From NCBI RefSeq assembly GCF_014642675.1, contig NZ_BMIS01000002.1:248001-312000 (forward strand): DNA of 64,000 nt, given 5' to 3'. Below, piece by piece: positions 21,806 to 31,404 of this stretch (within the stretch, counting starts at the first letter, position 1; the number at the start of each line of letters is the position of its first letter). The notes under the pieces were generated by a model that saw nothing but the letters and a program-made list of their open reading frames with translations, was not told the origin of the DNA and searched no databases. A program made the translations under genes and the position numbers. Source of the stretch: Nesterenkonia cremea. GTDB lineage: Bacteria > Actinomycetota > Actinomycetes > Actinomycetales > Micrococcaceae.

Positions 21806-22759
21806 TCAGGCCGTGGCGCGGCAGACGTCGAGGTCCATGGCGGGCAGGCCGCGGGTCAGCACCTCGCCGAAGACTTCATCGGCGTCGAGCCTGCGCAGCT
21901 CCTCGGCCAGGCAGTCCTCCAAGGTGCGGTGCGGCATGGGGACCTGCTGCACCGGGCCGTCGGGAAGGTGCAGGGACGCGATGTCGCCCTCGGGCCGGGT
22001 GAGCACGATCTCGTTCCCGCCGCGGCTGCTGTCGCGCAGGTGCAGACGCACGCTGCTCAGCCCGTTGGCGGTGGCGCTGCGCTTCAGCGTCACCGGGACC
22101 TGCAGGGACATCTGCAGCCAGCCCGCCAGCAGCACGGCGCTGGGCAGCTCCGGAGGAGTCTCCACGGTCACGCCGGTCACGGTGCTGGCGTCCTTGGAGT
22201 CCAGGATGCTGGCCAGCTGGATGCGCCAGCCGGTCAGCCGGGTCCAGGCGAGATCGGTGTCGCCGTCGCCGTAGTTGCTGGCCAACCGCTCCAGAGTCGC
22301 CACCGGGGCTGCGGCCATCGCGCTGTCGGTGATCCGGCGGTGTGCGATGCGGCCGATGGGGGTGGCGCCGACGTCCTCCGGCACCTCTTCGGCCCACCAG
22401 GCCACGATGGGCGCATCGGGCAGCAGCAGCGCGGAGATCATCGCTTCGGACTGCTCGGCCAGCTCGCCGCCGGCGTTGAGGATGAGCACCTCGGAGGCGC
22501 CGGCGTCGCCGCCCACACGGATCTGGGCGTCCAGCCGGGTCTCCTCGGAGGAGCTCCCGGAGGCCAGCACGATGATCCGGCAGGGATGCTCGCGCGAGGC
22601 GAGGTTCGCCGCGGCGATGGCCGGCTCCGCATTGTCCTTCGACGCCAGGATCACCAGGGTCAGCACGCGGGTCAGGGCGACCACGCCGCCGTCCTCACGC
22701 AGCTCGGCGAGCTTCTTGGAGACCTTGGAGGTGGTGGTGTCAGGGATGTCGACGATCAT
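21806..22759 (-). CDS. opcA: Glucose-6-phosphate dehydrogenase assembly protein OpcA
   Basis: 317 aa. Begins MIVDIPDTTTSKVSKKL, the usual OpcA N-terminus, and has AWWAEEVPE near residue 122. OpcA is needed for activity of actinobacterial and cyanobacterial glucose-6-phosphate dehydrogenase. ATG at 22759 has AAAGAGG 6 nt upstream and is 13 nt after zwf, as expected for a functional partner. Confidence 0.95.
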   Translation of the reverse strand: MIVDIPDTTTSKVSKKLAELREDGGVVALTRVLTLVILASKDNAEPAIAAANLASREHPCRIIVLASGSSSEETRLDAQIRVGGDAGASEVLILNAGGELAEQSEAMISALLLPDAPIVAWWAEEVPEDVGATPIGRIAHRRITDSAMAAAPVATLERLASNYGDGDTDLAWTRLTGWRIQLASILDSKDASTVTGVTVETPPELPSAVLLAGWLQMSLQVPVTLKRSATANGLSSVRLHLRDSSRGGNEIVLTRPEGDIASLHLPDGPVQQVPMPHRTLEDCLAEELRRLDADEVFGEVLTRGLPAMDLDVCRATA

Positions 22760-22772
22760 TGCGACCTCTTTC

Positions 22773-24329
22773 TCAGGGCCTGCGCCAGGTGCGTCCGTCG
22801 CGGGCCAGCAGCTCATGGGCGGAATTCGGGCCCCAGCTTCCGGGGGCGTAGGGCTCCGGCTGAGACTCCAGGGACTCCCAATGCTCCTCGAAGGGATCGA
22901 GGATCTTCCAGGAGAGTTCGACCTCCTCATGCCGGGGGAACAGCGGCGGCTCGCCCAGCAGGACGTCCAGGATGAGGCGCTCATAGGCCTCCGGGCTGTC
23001 CTCGGTGAAGGCGTGGCCGTAGCCGAAGTCCATGGTCACATCGCGGACCTCCATCTGGGTGCCGGGCACTTTGGAGGCGAAGCGGATGGTGGCGCCCTCA
23101 TCCGGCTGCACACGGATGACTACGGCGTTCTGGCCGAACTCGTCGTCGTCGTGGTCCTGAAAGAGCAGGTTGGGGGCGCGTTTGAGGATCACTGCGATCT
23201 CGGTGACCCGGCGTCCCAAACGCTTGCCGGCCCGCAGGTAGAAGGGGACACCGGCCCAGCGGCGGGTGTTGATATCCAGCTTCAGCGCGGCGTAGGTCTC
23301 GGTCTTGGACTCCGGGTTGAAGCCCTCCTCGTCGAGGAAGCCGACCACCTTCTCACCGCCCTGCCAGCCGGAGGCGTACTGTCCGCGCGCGGAGGCGGCG
23401 CCGAGGTCCTCGGGCAGCTTCACCGCGGCCAGCACCTTTTCCTTCTCGGCGCGCAGATGATCCGCGTCGAAGGAGATGGGCTCCTCCATGGCGGTGAGCG
23501 CCAGCAGCTGGAGCAGATGGTTCTGGATGACGTCGCGGGCCGCGCCCACGCCGTCGTAGTAGCTGGCCCGTCCGCCGATGCCGATGTCCTCGGCCATGGT
23601 GATCTGGACGTGGTCCACATGCTGGTTGTTCCACAGCGGCTCGAAGAGCTGATTGGCGAAGCGCAGCGCCAGCAGGTTCTGGACGGTCTCCTTGCCCAGG
23701 TAGTGGTCGATGCGGAAGACCGCATCCGGCGGGAAGACCTCCTCCACCACACGGTTGAGCTCGCGGGCGGACTCCAGATCGTGGCCGAAGGGCTTCTCGA
23801 TGACCACCCGGCTCCAGGGCTTCCTTCCGGAGCTCGACGGCGACTGAACCTGATCGCGGGAGGCCAGCCCGTGGGCGGCCAGCTTCTGGCAGACCACTTC
23901 GAAGGAGTTCGGCGGGATGGAGAGGTAGAAGGCGTGGTTCCCGCGGGTGCCGCGGGAGGTCTCCAGCTCCGTCAGCGTCTCGCCGAGCCGGGCGAAGGCA
24001 TCGTCGTCGTCGAAGCCTTCGCCCTGGACGAAGCGCAGCCCCGTGGAGAGCTGGTCCCAGACGCGCTGGTCGAACTCGGTGCGCGCCGAGGCCTTCACAT
24101 GGCCCAAGACCTCCTCGGCGAACTGCTCATGGGTCCAGTCGCGGCGTCCGAAGCCCACCAGCGAGAAGCTCGGCGGCAGCAGCCCCCGGTTGGCCAGGTC
24201 ATAGATCGCCGGGAGCAGCTTCTTGCGGGCCAGGTCGCCGGTCACGCCGAACATCACCATGGCGCTGGGTCCTGCGATCCGGTTCAGCCGGCGATCGCGG
24301 AGATCGCGCAGCGGGTTGCCGTTCTTCAT
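22773..24329 (-). CDS. zwf: Glucose-6-phosphate 1-dehydrogenase
   Basis: 518 aa. GVTGDLARKKLLPA nucleotide-binding start near residue 28, active-site RIDHYLGKE near 192, and a C-terminal FEEHWESLESQPEPYAPGSWGP tail usual in actinobacteria (WGP is near the end). It oxidises glucose 6-phosphate and supplies NADPH. ATG at 24329 has AGGAGGAA about 10 nt upstream and lies 20 nt after pgi. Confidence 0.98.
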   Translation of the reverse strand: MKNGNPLRDLRDRRLNRIAGPSAMVMFGVTGDLARKKLLPAIYDLANRGLLPPSFSLVGFGRRDWTHEQFAEEVLGHVKASARTEFDQRVWDQLSTGLRFVQGEGFDDDDAFARLGETLTELETSRGTRGNHAFYLSIPPNSFEVVCQKLAAHGLASRDQVQSPSSSGRKPWSRVVIEKPFGHDLESARELNRVVEEVFPPDAVFRIDHYLGKETVQNLLALRFANQLFEPLWNNQHVDHVQITMAEDIGIGGRASYYDGVGAARDVIQNHLLQLLALTAMEEPISFDADHLRAEKEKVLAAVKLPEDLGAASARGQYASGWQGGEKVVGFLDEEGFNPESKTETYAALKLDINTRRWAGVPFYLRAGKRLGRRVTEIAVILKRAPNLLFQDHDDDEFGQNAVVIRVQPDEGATIRFASKVPGTQMEVRDVTMDFGYGHAFTEDSPEAYERLILDVLLGEPPLFPRHEEVELSWKILDPFEEHWESLESQPEPYAPGSWGPNSAHELLARDGRTWRRP

Positions 24330-24349
24330 ATCCGGCTGGTTCCTCCTGC

Positions 24350-26011
24350 TCAGGAGAGCGAGTCGACGGCGTCGGTGAGCTGCTGCAGGCCGGCGGCGCG
24401 GTCCTTCAGGCGCAGCTGGACCACGGGCATGCCGTGCCCGGCCAACACCTGGGCGTCGCCGTCGGCCTGGGCGGCGATGAGCTTGCCCAGGGTGAAGGGC
24501 CGCTCCGGGACCTCGAGGTCCTCGGCGGCGCCTGCGGTGATCTGCAGGAACACACCCACATGCGGGCCACCCTTATGGAACTGGCCGGTGGAGTGCAGGA
24601 ATCGTGGGCCCCAGCCGAAGGTGGTGGGACGACCGGCTGCGGCGGCCAGCTGCGGACGGAGGTCCTCCAGGTGGGCCTCAGCGATGCGGTCCAGATAGGC
24701 CATCACAGCCAGGTAACCGTCGGAGGGCAGCTGCTTCAGCAGGGAGCCCAGCACCTCGGAGACGGTGCTTCCGGTGACCTTATCGGTGCCGGAGACGCGG
24801 ATCTCCACGGCGCCGTCCACCACCGGCTCGGCGGTCTCCGGAGCGGGGGAGTTCAGCAGGCCGCGGGCGGCCTTCTTGGCGGACTCGACATCGGGCTGGT
24901 CGAAGGGGTTGATTCCCAGCAGGGAGCCGGCCACGGCGGTGGCGATCTCCCAGAGCATGAACTGGGCACCCAGGCTGCCGCCGGTGCGCACCGTATGCGG
25001 GCTGACCACAGTGTCGGCGGCGTCGCCGTCCACCGAGGCGCCGTCCTCGGCGTCCACATCGATGATCTCGGCGATCAGCACGTCATCGGCGTCGGTGTGC
25101 AGCTCCGGCTCGCCGTCGGCCACGATGACCGGGAGCACGCCGGTGCCCTCCTTGCCGGTGGACTCGGCGATGAGCTGCTCGATCCACGCACCCAGGCCCA
25201 CCAGCGGGGAGCCGACGTCGGTGATGACGAGTTTATTGCGCAGGATGCCGGCGGGACGCTCCGAGAGCGAGCCGCCGATGGCCGAGCCCAGCTGCAGGCC
25301 CGGGTTGGAGGAGTCATCTTCGGCCAGCACGGCCATGGTCTCCTCGGCCTCCTCCAGCAGCGCCTCCACATCGGCGCCGGCCAGTCCGGCTGGGACCAGG
25401 CCGAAGGCGGTGAGCGCTGAGTAGCGGCCGCCCACGCTGGGGTCGGCCTCGAAGACGGCGCGGACACCGGCCTCGGCGGACTGCTCGGCCAGCGGGGAGC
25501 CCGGATCGGTGACCACCACAGTGCGGGACTGGGCGTCGATGCCGGCCTTGGTCAGGGCCTGCTGGACGATCCGGCGCTGGGAGTCGGTCTCCACGGTGGA
25601 GCCGGACTTGGAGGAGACCACCAGCACGGTGCGCTCCAGGCCCTCGGCGATGACGGCGGAGACCTGCTGCGGATCGGTGGAGTCCAGCACGGTCAGTTCC
25701 ACGCCGTCGGTGGCGCAGATGACCTCGGGGGCGAGGGAGGAGCCGCCCATGCCGGCCAGGACCACGCGGTCCACACCCTCGGCGGCGAGCTCCTCGCGCA
25801 GTGCGGTGATGCGGGGCAGCAGCGGGCGGGAGCCCTCGAAGAGGCTGACCCACCCCAGACGCTTCGAGGCCTCGTCCTCAGCGGCAGGGCCCCACAGGGT
25901 GTGGTCCTGGGCCGCCAGCCGGGAGGCGAACTCGTGGTCCACCAGTCCGGGGACGTGGTGATCGGCGGCTTCGCGGGCGGCGCCGCGCAGGCTCAGCGAA
26001 AGCGAACTCAT
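24350..26011 (-). CDS. pgi: Glucose-6-phosphate isomerase
   Basis: 553 aa, the length of the actinobacterial form found inside pentose phosphate operons. Seen: VLAGMGGSSLAPEV near residue 78, the sugar-binding VVSSKSGSTVET near 130, and NPFDQPDVESAK near 372. ATG at 26011 has AAAGGA upstream. Between tal and pgi lies a 99-bp structured spacer. It links glycolysis to the pathway encoded around it. Confidence 0.94.
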   Translation of the reverse strand: MSSLSLSLRGAAREAADHHVPGLVDHEFASRLAAQDHTLWGPAAEDEASKRLGWVSLFEGSRPLLPRITALREELAAEGVDRVVLAGMGGSSLAPEVICATDGVELTVLDSTDPQQVSAVIAEGLERTVLVVSSKSGSTVETDSQRRIVQQALTKAGIDAQSRTVVVTDPGSPLAEQSAEAGVRAVFEADPSVGGRYSALTAFGLVPAGLAGADVEALLEEAEETMAVLAEDDSSNPGLQLGSAIGGSLSERPAGILRNKLVITDVGSPLVGLGAWIEQLIAESTGKEGTGVLPVIVADGEPELHTDADDVLIAEIIDVDAEDGASVDGDAADTVVSPHTVRTGGSLGAQFMLWEIATAVAGSLLGINPFDQPDVESAKKAARGLLNSPAPETAEPVVDGAVEIRVSGTDKVTGSTVSEVLGSLLKQLPSDGYLAVMAYLDRIAEAHLEDLRPQLAAAAGRPTTFGWGPRFLHSTGQFHKGGPHVGVFLQITAGAAEDLEVPERPFTLGKLIAAQADGDAQVLAGHGMPVVQLRLKDRAAGLQQLTDAVDSLS

Positions 26012-26040
26012 GATGTGTGCGTCCTTTCGGGTGAAGGGCC

Positions 26041-26111
26041 AGGCTGTCGGCCCTGACCGGTGCCCCGGCCTCCGGCGAGCGGGGCGGGGCACCGTACGGG
26101 GCGGACAGCCT
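26041..26111 (-). other. Two-tier inverted repeat between tal and pgi
   Basis: Outer arms AGGCTGTC (26041-26048) and GACAGCCT (26104-26111) enclose a perfect 10-bp inner stem, CGGTGCCCCG (26058-26067) with CGGGGCACCG (26085-26094), and a 17-nt loop. The outer arm uses the last base of the tal stop codon. No T-run follows, so it is more likely an mRNA-processing or stability element than a terminator. Confidence 0.55.
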
Positions 26112-27235
26112 CAGCCGTCGTTGCGCTTGAGGCCCTCGGTGATGGTGCCGAGCAGGCCCTCCCAGGACTTGTCGAACTTGGCCAGTCCGTCGGTCTCCAG
26201 GTGATCGACCACCTCACGGTAGCTGATGCCGGCGGCGGAGATGCCGTCGAGCACGCGGTTGGACTCCACGTAGGTGTCGGTCATGGTGTCGCCGTCGATC
26301 TCACCGTGGTCTGCCAGAGCGTTCAGCGTCTTCTCCGGCATGGTGTTCACGACGCCGGCCGCGGCCAGTTCGGTCACGTAGAGGGTGTCCGAGAGGTTCG
26401 GGTCCTTGGTGCCGGTGGAGGCCAGCAGCAGACGCTGCGGGCGGCCGCCGCGCTCGGCCAGCAGCTGCCAGCGCTCGGAGCTGAAGGACTCGCCGGCGAT
26501 CTGGTGGGCCAGACGGGCGTTGGCGATGGCTGCCTGGCTGCGCAGCTTCTCGGTGCCCGGCTTGCCCTCCTCAGCGGCGAGCTCCAGGCGCTTGTCGACC
26601 TCACCGTCTACGCGGGAGACGAAGAAGGAGGCCACCGAGTGGATCTTCGAGATGTCCTTGCCGGCGGCGTGCGCCTTCTCCAGGCCGAGCATGAAGGCGT
26701 TGATGACCGCGCGGTAGCGCTCCAGCGAGAAGATCAGGGTCACGTTGACGCTGATGCCCTCGGCGATGGTCGCTGCGATGGCCTCGATTCCCTCCACCGT
26801 GGCGGGGATCTTGATCAACACGTTCTCGCGGCCCACCGCCTCGTAGAGACGCTTGGCCTCTGCGATGGTCGCCTGGGCGTCGCGAGCCATGCGCGGGTCC
26901 ACCTCGATGGACACGCGGCCGTCCACACCGTCGGTGGCGGCGTGCACGTCGGCGAAGACGTCGCAGGCCTCACGCACATCGGAGGTGGTGATCTCGAAGA
27001 CCGCCTGCTCAGCGTCGGCACCCTTGGCGGCCAGCTCGGAGAGCTGCTGCTCGTAGGCCTCGCCGTTCTGCAGCGCGGACTCGAAGATCGTCGGGTTGGT
27101 GGTCACGCCGACCACGTTGTGGGTCTCGATGAGCTTGGCCAGCGATCCGGAGTTCAGCCGCTCGCGGGAGAGATCGTCGAGCCAGATGGAGACGCCCACA
27201 TCGGAGAGCGCCTGGGTGTTCGGGTTTGCAGTCAT
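26111..27235 (-). CDS. tal: Transaldolase
   Basis: 374 aa, type-2 (actinobacterial/cyanobacterial) length. Seen: [13 protein letters not shown] start, [11 protein letters not shown] near residue 42, the Schiff-base Lys in VLIKIPAT near 140 and [15 protein letters not shown] near 200. It moves a three-carbon unit between sugar phosphates in the non-oxidative pentose phosphate pathway. Starts 58 bp after tkt and is followed by the structured spacer before pgi. Confidence 0.96.
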   Translation of the reverse strand: MTANPNTQALSDVGVSIWLDDLSRERLNSGSLAKLIETHNVVGVTTNPTIFESALQNGEAYEQQLSELAAKGADAEQAVFEITTSDVREACDVFADVHAATDGVDGRVSIEVDPRMARDAQATIAEAKRLYEAVGRENVLIKIPATVEGIEAIAATIAEGISVNVTLIFSLERYRAVINAFMLGLEKAHAAGKDISKIHSVASFFVSRVDGEVDKRLELAAEEGKPGTEKLRSQAAIANARLAHQIAGESFSSERWQLLAERGGRPQRLLLASTGTKDPNLSDTLYVTELAAAGVVNTMPEKTLNALADHGEIDGDTMTDTYVESNRVLDGISAAGISYREVVDHLETDGLAKFDKSWEGLLGTITEGLKRNDG

Positions 27236-27293
27236 GGGAGTGTTCTCCTGTTCCGAGGTCTGAGTTCTTGGCGTGCGGTGCCCTGGTGACGGG

Positions 27294-29405
27294 TCAGGAC
27301 GCCGCGGCGATGGACTCCTGGGCCGCAGATGCCACGGCCTCGGAGGTGATGCCGAACTCCTGGTAGAGGGTCTTGTAGTCGGCGGAGGCGCCGAAGTGGT
27401 CCAGACCGACCACGCGGCCGGCGTCGCCGACGTAGCGGTACCAGCTCATCGGGTGCGCGGCCTCCACTGCCACGCGGGCCTTCACGGAGGAGGGGATGAC
27501 CTTCTCGCGGTACTCGGCGTCCTGCGCGTCGAACCACTCCAGGCAGGGAGCGGAGACCACTCGGGCGGTCACGCCCTGCTCGGCCAGCGACTCGCGGGCC
27601 TCCACGGCCAGCTCCACCTCGGAGCCGGTGGCGATCAGCACGACGTCGGGGGTCACCACGGCGCCGTCCTTCACCGCCTCGGCCAGGACGTAGGCACCCT
27701 TGGCGGCGCCCTCCACGGAGGCGAACTCGTCGGCGGTGGCCTCGCCGGCGCCGCGGGCGAAGGTGGCGATGCCCTGACGGGTCAGCGCGAGTCCGGCCGG
27801 ACGCTCGGAGTTCTTCAGGATCTCGCGCCATGCCACAGCCACCTCGTTGGGGTCGCCGGGGCGGACCACGTCCAGGTTCGGGATGGCGCGCAGGCTGGCC
27901 AGCTGCTCGATCGGCTGGTGGGTGGGGCCGTCCTCGCCCAGACCGATGGAGTCGTGGGTCCACACGAAGATGGAGCCCACACCCATCAGCGCGGCCAGAC
28001 GGACCGCCGGGCGCTGGTAGTCGGAGAAGATCAGGAAGGTGCCGCTGTAGGTGCGCAGCGGGACCGAGAGCTGGATGCCGTTGGTGATGGCCGCGGCGGC
28101 GTGCTCACGGATGCCGAAGTGCAGGTTCCGGCCGTAGGGGTTGCCCTCGAACTTCTCCGTGGAGTGCTCGCTCGGCACGAAGGAGGGGGAGCCGGAGAGG
28201 ATGGTGTTGTTCGAGCCGGCAAGATCGGCGGAGCCGCCCCAGAGCTCGGGCAGCACATCGGCCACAGCGTTGAGCACCTTGCCGGAGGCCGCACGGGTGG
28301 CCACAGCCTCGCCGGCGGGGAACTCGGGCAGATTCTCCTCCCAGCCCTCGGGCAGACGGCCCTCGGAGAGGCGGTCGAAGAGCTCGGCGGACTGCGGGTT
28401 CGCCTCGCGCCAGGCCTGGAAGCCCTTCTCCCACTCCTGACGGGTCTCCATGCTGCGCTGCTTGATGTCGCGGGCGTGGGCGATGACCTCGTCCTCGACG
28501 TGGAAGTGCTGCTCGGGATCGAAGCCCAGCGCCTTCTTCAGGCCTTCGAGCTCCTCGCCGCCCAGCTTGGCGCCGTGGATTCCGCCGGTGTTCTGCTTGG
28601 TGGGGGCGGGCCAGCCGATGACGGTGCGCAGTGCGATCAGCGAGGGCTTGGAGGTCTCGGACTTGGCGGCGTCGAGAGCGCGGGAGAGCTCCTCCACGTC
28701 CTCGGCGTAGTCGCCGGTCTTCAGCCAATCCACGCGTTGGACGTGCCAGCCGTAGGCCTCGTAGCGGGCCAGGACGTCCTCGGTGAAGGCGATGTCGGTG
28801 TCATCCTCGATGGAGATCTTGTTGTCGTCCCAGATGACGGTCAGATTGCCGAGCTCCTGGTGGCCGGCCAGCGAGGAGGCCTCGGAGGTCACGCCCTCCT
28901 GCAGGTCGCCGTCGGAGGCGATGACCCACACATTGTGGTCGAAGGGGGACTCGCCGGGTGCGGCCTCGGCGTCGAGCAGGCCGCGGAAGCGGCGCTGGCC
29001 GTAGGCAAAGCCCACGGCGGAGGCCAGTCCCTGGCCCAGCGGGCCGGTGGTGATCTCCACGCCGGCGGTGTGGCCGTACTCGGGGTGGCCGGGGGTCAGG
29101 GAGTCCCAGGTGCGCAGGGCCTCGATGTCATCGAGCTCCAGTCCGTAGCCGGAGAAGTAGAGCTGCAGATACAGGGTCAGCGAGGTGTGACCGGGGGAGA
29201 GGATGAAGCGGTCGCGGCCGATCCAGGTCGGGTCCGAGGGGTCATGCTTCATGACCTTCTGGAACAGCAGGTAGGCGGCCGGGGCCAGCGACATCGCAGT
29301 ACCCGGATGGCCGGAGCCGACCTTCTCCACGGCGTCTGCTGCCAGCACGCGCAGAGTGTCGACCGCGCGCTTGTCCAGGTCGGTGAATACGGCTTGATCG
29401 GTCAC
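27294..29405 (-). CDS. tkt: Transketolase
   Basis: 703 aa thiamine-diphosphate enzyme. Seen: [10 protein letters not shown] near residue 31, the ThDP motif SDGDLQEG near 155 ending DDNKIS, and [16 protein letters not shown] near 466. GTG at 29405 has GGAGGAA 5 nt upstream. First gene of the cluster. Its upstream region carries TAGGCT-type -10 boxes and a perfect 14-bp palindrome (29452-29465) that would lie at or after the transcription start. Confidence 0.97.
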   Translation of the reverse strand: MTDQAVFTDLDKRAVDTLRVLAADAVEKVGSGHPGTAMSLAPAAYLLFQKVMKHDPSDPTWIGRDRFILSPGHTSLTLYLQLYFSGYGLELDDIEALRTWDSLTPGHPEYGHTAGVEITTGPLGQGLASAVGFAYGQRRFRGLLDAEAAPGESPFDHNVWVIASDGDLQEGVTSEASSLAGHQELGNLTVIWDDNKISIEDDTDIAFTEDVLARYEAYGWHVQRVDWLKTGDYAEDVEELSRALDAAKSETSKPSLIALRTVIGWPAPTKQNTGGIHGAKLGGEELEGLKKALGFDPEQHFHVEDEVIAHARDIKQRSMETRQEWEKGFQAWREANPQSAELFDRLSEGRLPEGWEENLPEFPAGEAVATRAASGKVLNAVADVLPELWGGSADLAGSNNTILSGSPSFVPSEHSTEKFEGNPYGRNLHFGIREHAAAAITNGIQLSVPLRTYSGTFLIFSDYQRPAVRLAALMGVGSIFVWTHDSIGLGEDGPTHQPIEQLASLRAIPNLDVVRPGDPNEVAVAWREILKNSERPAGLALTRQGIATFARGAGEATADEFASVEGAAKGAYVLAEAVKDGAVVTPDVVLIATGSEVELAVEARESLAEQGVTARVVSAPCLEWFDAQDAEYREKVIPSSVKARVAVEAAHPMSWYRYVGDAGRVVGLDHFGASADYKTLYQEFGITSEAVASAAQESIAAAS

Positions 29406-29451
29406 TGAGTTTCCTCCAAATGAATGTGTGACAGTTGACAACGAGGACCGT

Positions 29452-29465
29452 GCACAACGTTGTGC
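29452..29465. promoter_or_regulatory. 14-bp perfect palindrome upstream of tkt
   Basis: GCACAACGTTGTGC, 47 bp before the tkt GTG and just downstream of a TAGGCT -10-like box on the minus strand (about 29481-29486). It is well placed for a repressor of the pentose phosphate operon. Confidence 0.45.
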
Positions 29466-29566
29466 CACGCTGTTCCCCAGCCTACCGCCGCCGAGCCTAT
29501 TTCTCTCCCATGATCGGGAGATTGCTGAAGGCTCACAGTGTTGCGGCTGGGGGCTGAATCCGTCCT

Positions 29567-30541
29567 CTAGAGACCCAGCGCCAGAGCGACGAGCTCCAGC
29601 GAGCGATGCCTGATCACCAGATCCGCCTGTTCGGCCAGGGCGGGCTTGGGACAGAATGCGACGCCGACGCCGGCGGCGGTGACCATATCGAGGTCGTTGG
29701 CGCCGTCGCCGATGGCGACCACCTGCTCGGGCGCCAGGCCGTCTTCGACGCAGCGGGCCAGCAGGTACTCCTTCTTCGCGGCCCGGTCCACCACCTCGCC
29801 CTGGACCGTGCCGGTCAGAGAGCCTGCCGAGATGGTGAGGTCATTGGCATGGAATCCGGCCAGCCCCAGGCGGCCGGCCAGCGGCTCCAGCACCTGTAGG
29901 AAGCCGCCGGAGACGGCATAGGCGGGCCAGGCTTTGGCGGCAAAGGCGCCGATCAGCGCTTGGGCGCCCTGAGTGGGGGTCACAGCCTCCACGGCGGCGT
30001 CGATGACGGAGCTGGGCAGGCCCTCCAGAGTGGCCACCCGGGCATGGAGCGACTGGACGAAGTCCAGCTCGCCGCGCATGGCGCGCTCGGTCACCTCGGC
30101 GACCTCGGCCTGGCGGTCGGCGTGGCGGGCGAGCAGCTCGATGACCTCCTGGTCGATGAGCGTGGAGTCTACATCCATCAGCAGCGCGGCCCCTGAGGCT
30201 GCGGTGGGCCGGTGCTGGACGGGAAGGACGGTGGAGGTGACGTTCTCGGGGCCGCCGTTGGTCTCGGCAAGGATTCCGACGGCGTCCTCGAAGAGCGCCT
30301 CGATGAGCTGGGAGCCGAAGGAGTCGTCGGCGTCATCCAGCGTCACGGACCAGCGCACAGCCTGCACGGTGGAGGCGGTTCCGTCGGTCCGGCGCACTGC
30401 GACGTCGCGCAGCTCCACCGAGTGGACGGCGCCCCGGCGTTCGAACTCCTTGGTCAGCGAACGGATCAGTGCGGCATCGAGGAGTTCGGCCGCCAGCATC
30501 GCGACCGTCCCGGCGGGAAGATCAGGGGAGTGGGTCATCAC
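29567..30541 (-). CDS. serB: Phosphoserine phosphatase
   Basis: 324 aa. The C-terminal HAD domain shows MDVDSTLI (DxDST, nucleophile Asp) near residue 142, SGGF near 214 and GDGANDLDM near 275. The N-terminal half resembles the ACT-like region of long SerB proteins. It releases serine from phosphoserine, the last step of serine synthesis. GTG 30541 follows TAGGGT by 6 nt (leaderless); ATG 30538 is the next codon. A 6-bp hairpin (29504-29521) follows the gene without a T-run. Confidence 0.94.
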   Translation of the reverse strand: MMTHSPDLPAGTVAMLAAELLDAALIRSLTKEFERRGAVHSVELRDVAVRRTDGTASTVQAVRWSVTLDDADDSFGSQLIEALFEDAVGILAETNGGPENVTSTVLPVQHRPTAASGAALLMDVDSTLIDQEVIELLARHADRQAEVAEVTERAMRGELDFVQSLHARVATLEGLPSSVIDAAVEAVTPTQGAQALIGAFAAKAWPAYAVSGGFLQVLEPLAGRLGLAGFHANDLTISAGSLTGTVQGEVVDRAAKKEYLLARCVEDGLAPEQVVAIGDGANDLDMVTAAGVGVAFCPKPALAEQADLVIRHRSLELVALALGL

Positions 30542-30547
30542 CGGACC

Positions 30548-30553
30548 ACCCTA
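30548..30553 (-). promoter_or_regulatory. -10 box of a probable leaderless promoter for serB
   Basis: The minus strand reads TAGGGT, then 6 nt, then the GTG at 30541. Confidence 0.45.
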
Positions 30554-30601
30554 TAGCCTCAGCGGCCGATCGGTCCGACGTGAGTGGCGTCGACTCTTCG
30601 A

Positions 30602-30607
30602 TAGTGT
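30602..30607 (+). promoter_or_regulatory. -10 box of a probable leaderless promoter for the ABC ATPase gene
   Basis: TAGTGT lies 7 nt before the ATG at 30615, with no ribosome site between. It is divergent from the serB promoter. Confidence 0.5.
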
Positions 30608-30614
30608 TATCCGC

Positions 30615-31400
30615 ATGAGTTCAGTGCTCGATATCCGACATGCCACCGTGCGCCGTGGCCGCAAACTTCTTCTGGATGACGTCTCCTGGACCGTGGGCGC
30701 CGATGAGCGCTGGGTGGTCCTGGGCCCGAACGGGGCCGGCAAGACCACGCTGATGCAGCTGGCCGCGGCCCAGATGTTCCCCACCTCGGGCAGCGTCTCG
30801 GTGCTGGACGAGACCCTCGGCGCAGTGGACGTCTTCGAGCTGCGCCCGCGGATCGGCTTCTGCTCCAATGCGGTGGCTCACAGCATCCCGTTGCGCGAGA
30901 CCGCGCTGAACGCCGTGGTCACCGCAGCCTACGGTGTGACCGGCCGCTGGCGTGAGGACTACGAGAAGCTCGACGAGCGCCGGGCCTTCGACCTGCTCAA
31001 CGCCTGGGGCGTGGGGACCGTCTTCGACCGTCCCTTCTCCACGCTCTCCGAGGGGGAGCGCAAGCGCGTCCAGATCGCCCGGGCGCTGATGACCGATCCG
31101 GAGCTGCTGCTCTTCGACGAGCCCGGCGCGGGACTGGACCTGGCCGGCCGCGAGTCCCTGGTGGCCTCGATGTCCGAGCTGGTGGCGTGGGAGGGGGCGC
31201 CGACCTCGGTGCTGGTGACCCACCACCTGGAGGAGATCCCGCCAGGCTTCACCCATGTCCTGCTGCTGCGCGACGGCCAGGTGATCAGCGCCGGTGAGGT
31301 CTCTCAGACGCTGACCTCTGAGAACCTCTCGACGACGTTCGACATGTCGCTGGAGCTGGTGGAACGTAACGGCCGCTACAGCGCTTTTATGAAACAGTAG
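30615..31400 (+). CDS. Stand-alone ABC ATPase (YlmA/ModF-like)
   Basis: 261 aa. Walker A GPNGAGKTT near residue 37, the signature LSEGERKR near 146, Walker B LLLFDEPGAG near 169 and H-loop THHLEE near 206. No membrane partner is encoded beside it, although the next gene (4 nt away) encodes a TauE/SafE permease, a family that does not need an ATPase. Proteins of this short type occur in many actinobacteria without a known function; the ModF/YlmA resemblance is by motif spacing only. Confidence 0.85.
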   Translation: MSSVLDIRHATVRRGRKLLLDDVSWTVGADERWVVLGPNGAGKTTLMQLAAAQMFPTSGSVSVLDETLGAVDVFELRPRIGFCSNAVAHSIPLRETALNAVVTAAYGVTGRWREDYEKLDERRAFDLLNAWGVGTVFDRPFSTLSEGERKRVQIARALMTDPELLLFDEPGAGLDLAGRESLVASMSELVAWEGAPTSVLVTHHLEEIPPGFTHVLLLRDGQVISAGEVSQTLTSENLSTTFDMSLELVERNGRYSAFMKQ

Positions 31401-31404
31401 TTTC

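Noticed and set aside
29504..29521. Hairpin after serB as a terminator
   Set aside because: The stem is only 6 bp and no T-run follows on the minus strand, so I mention it only in the serB entry.
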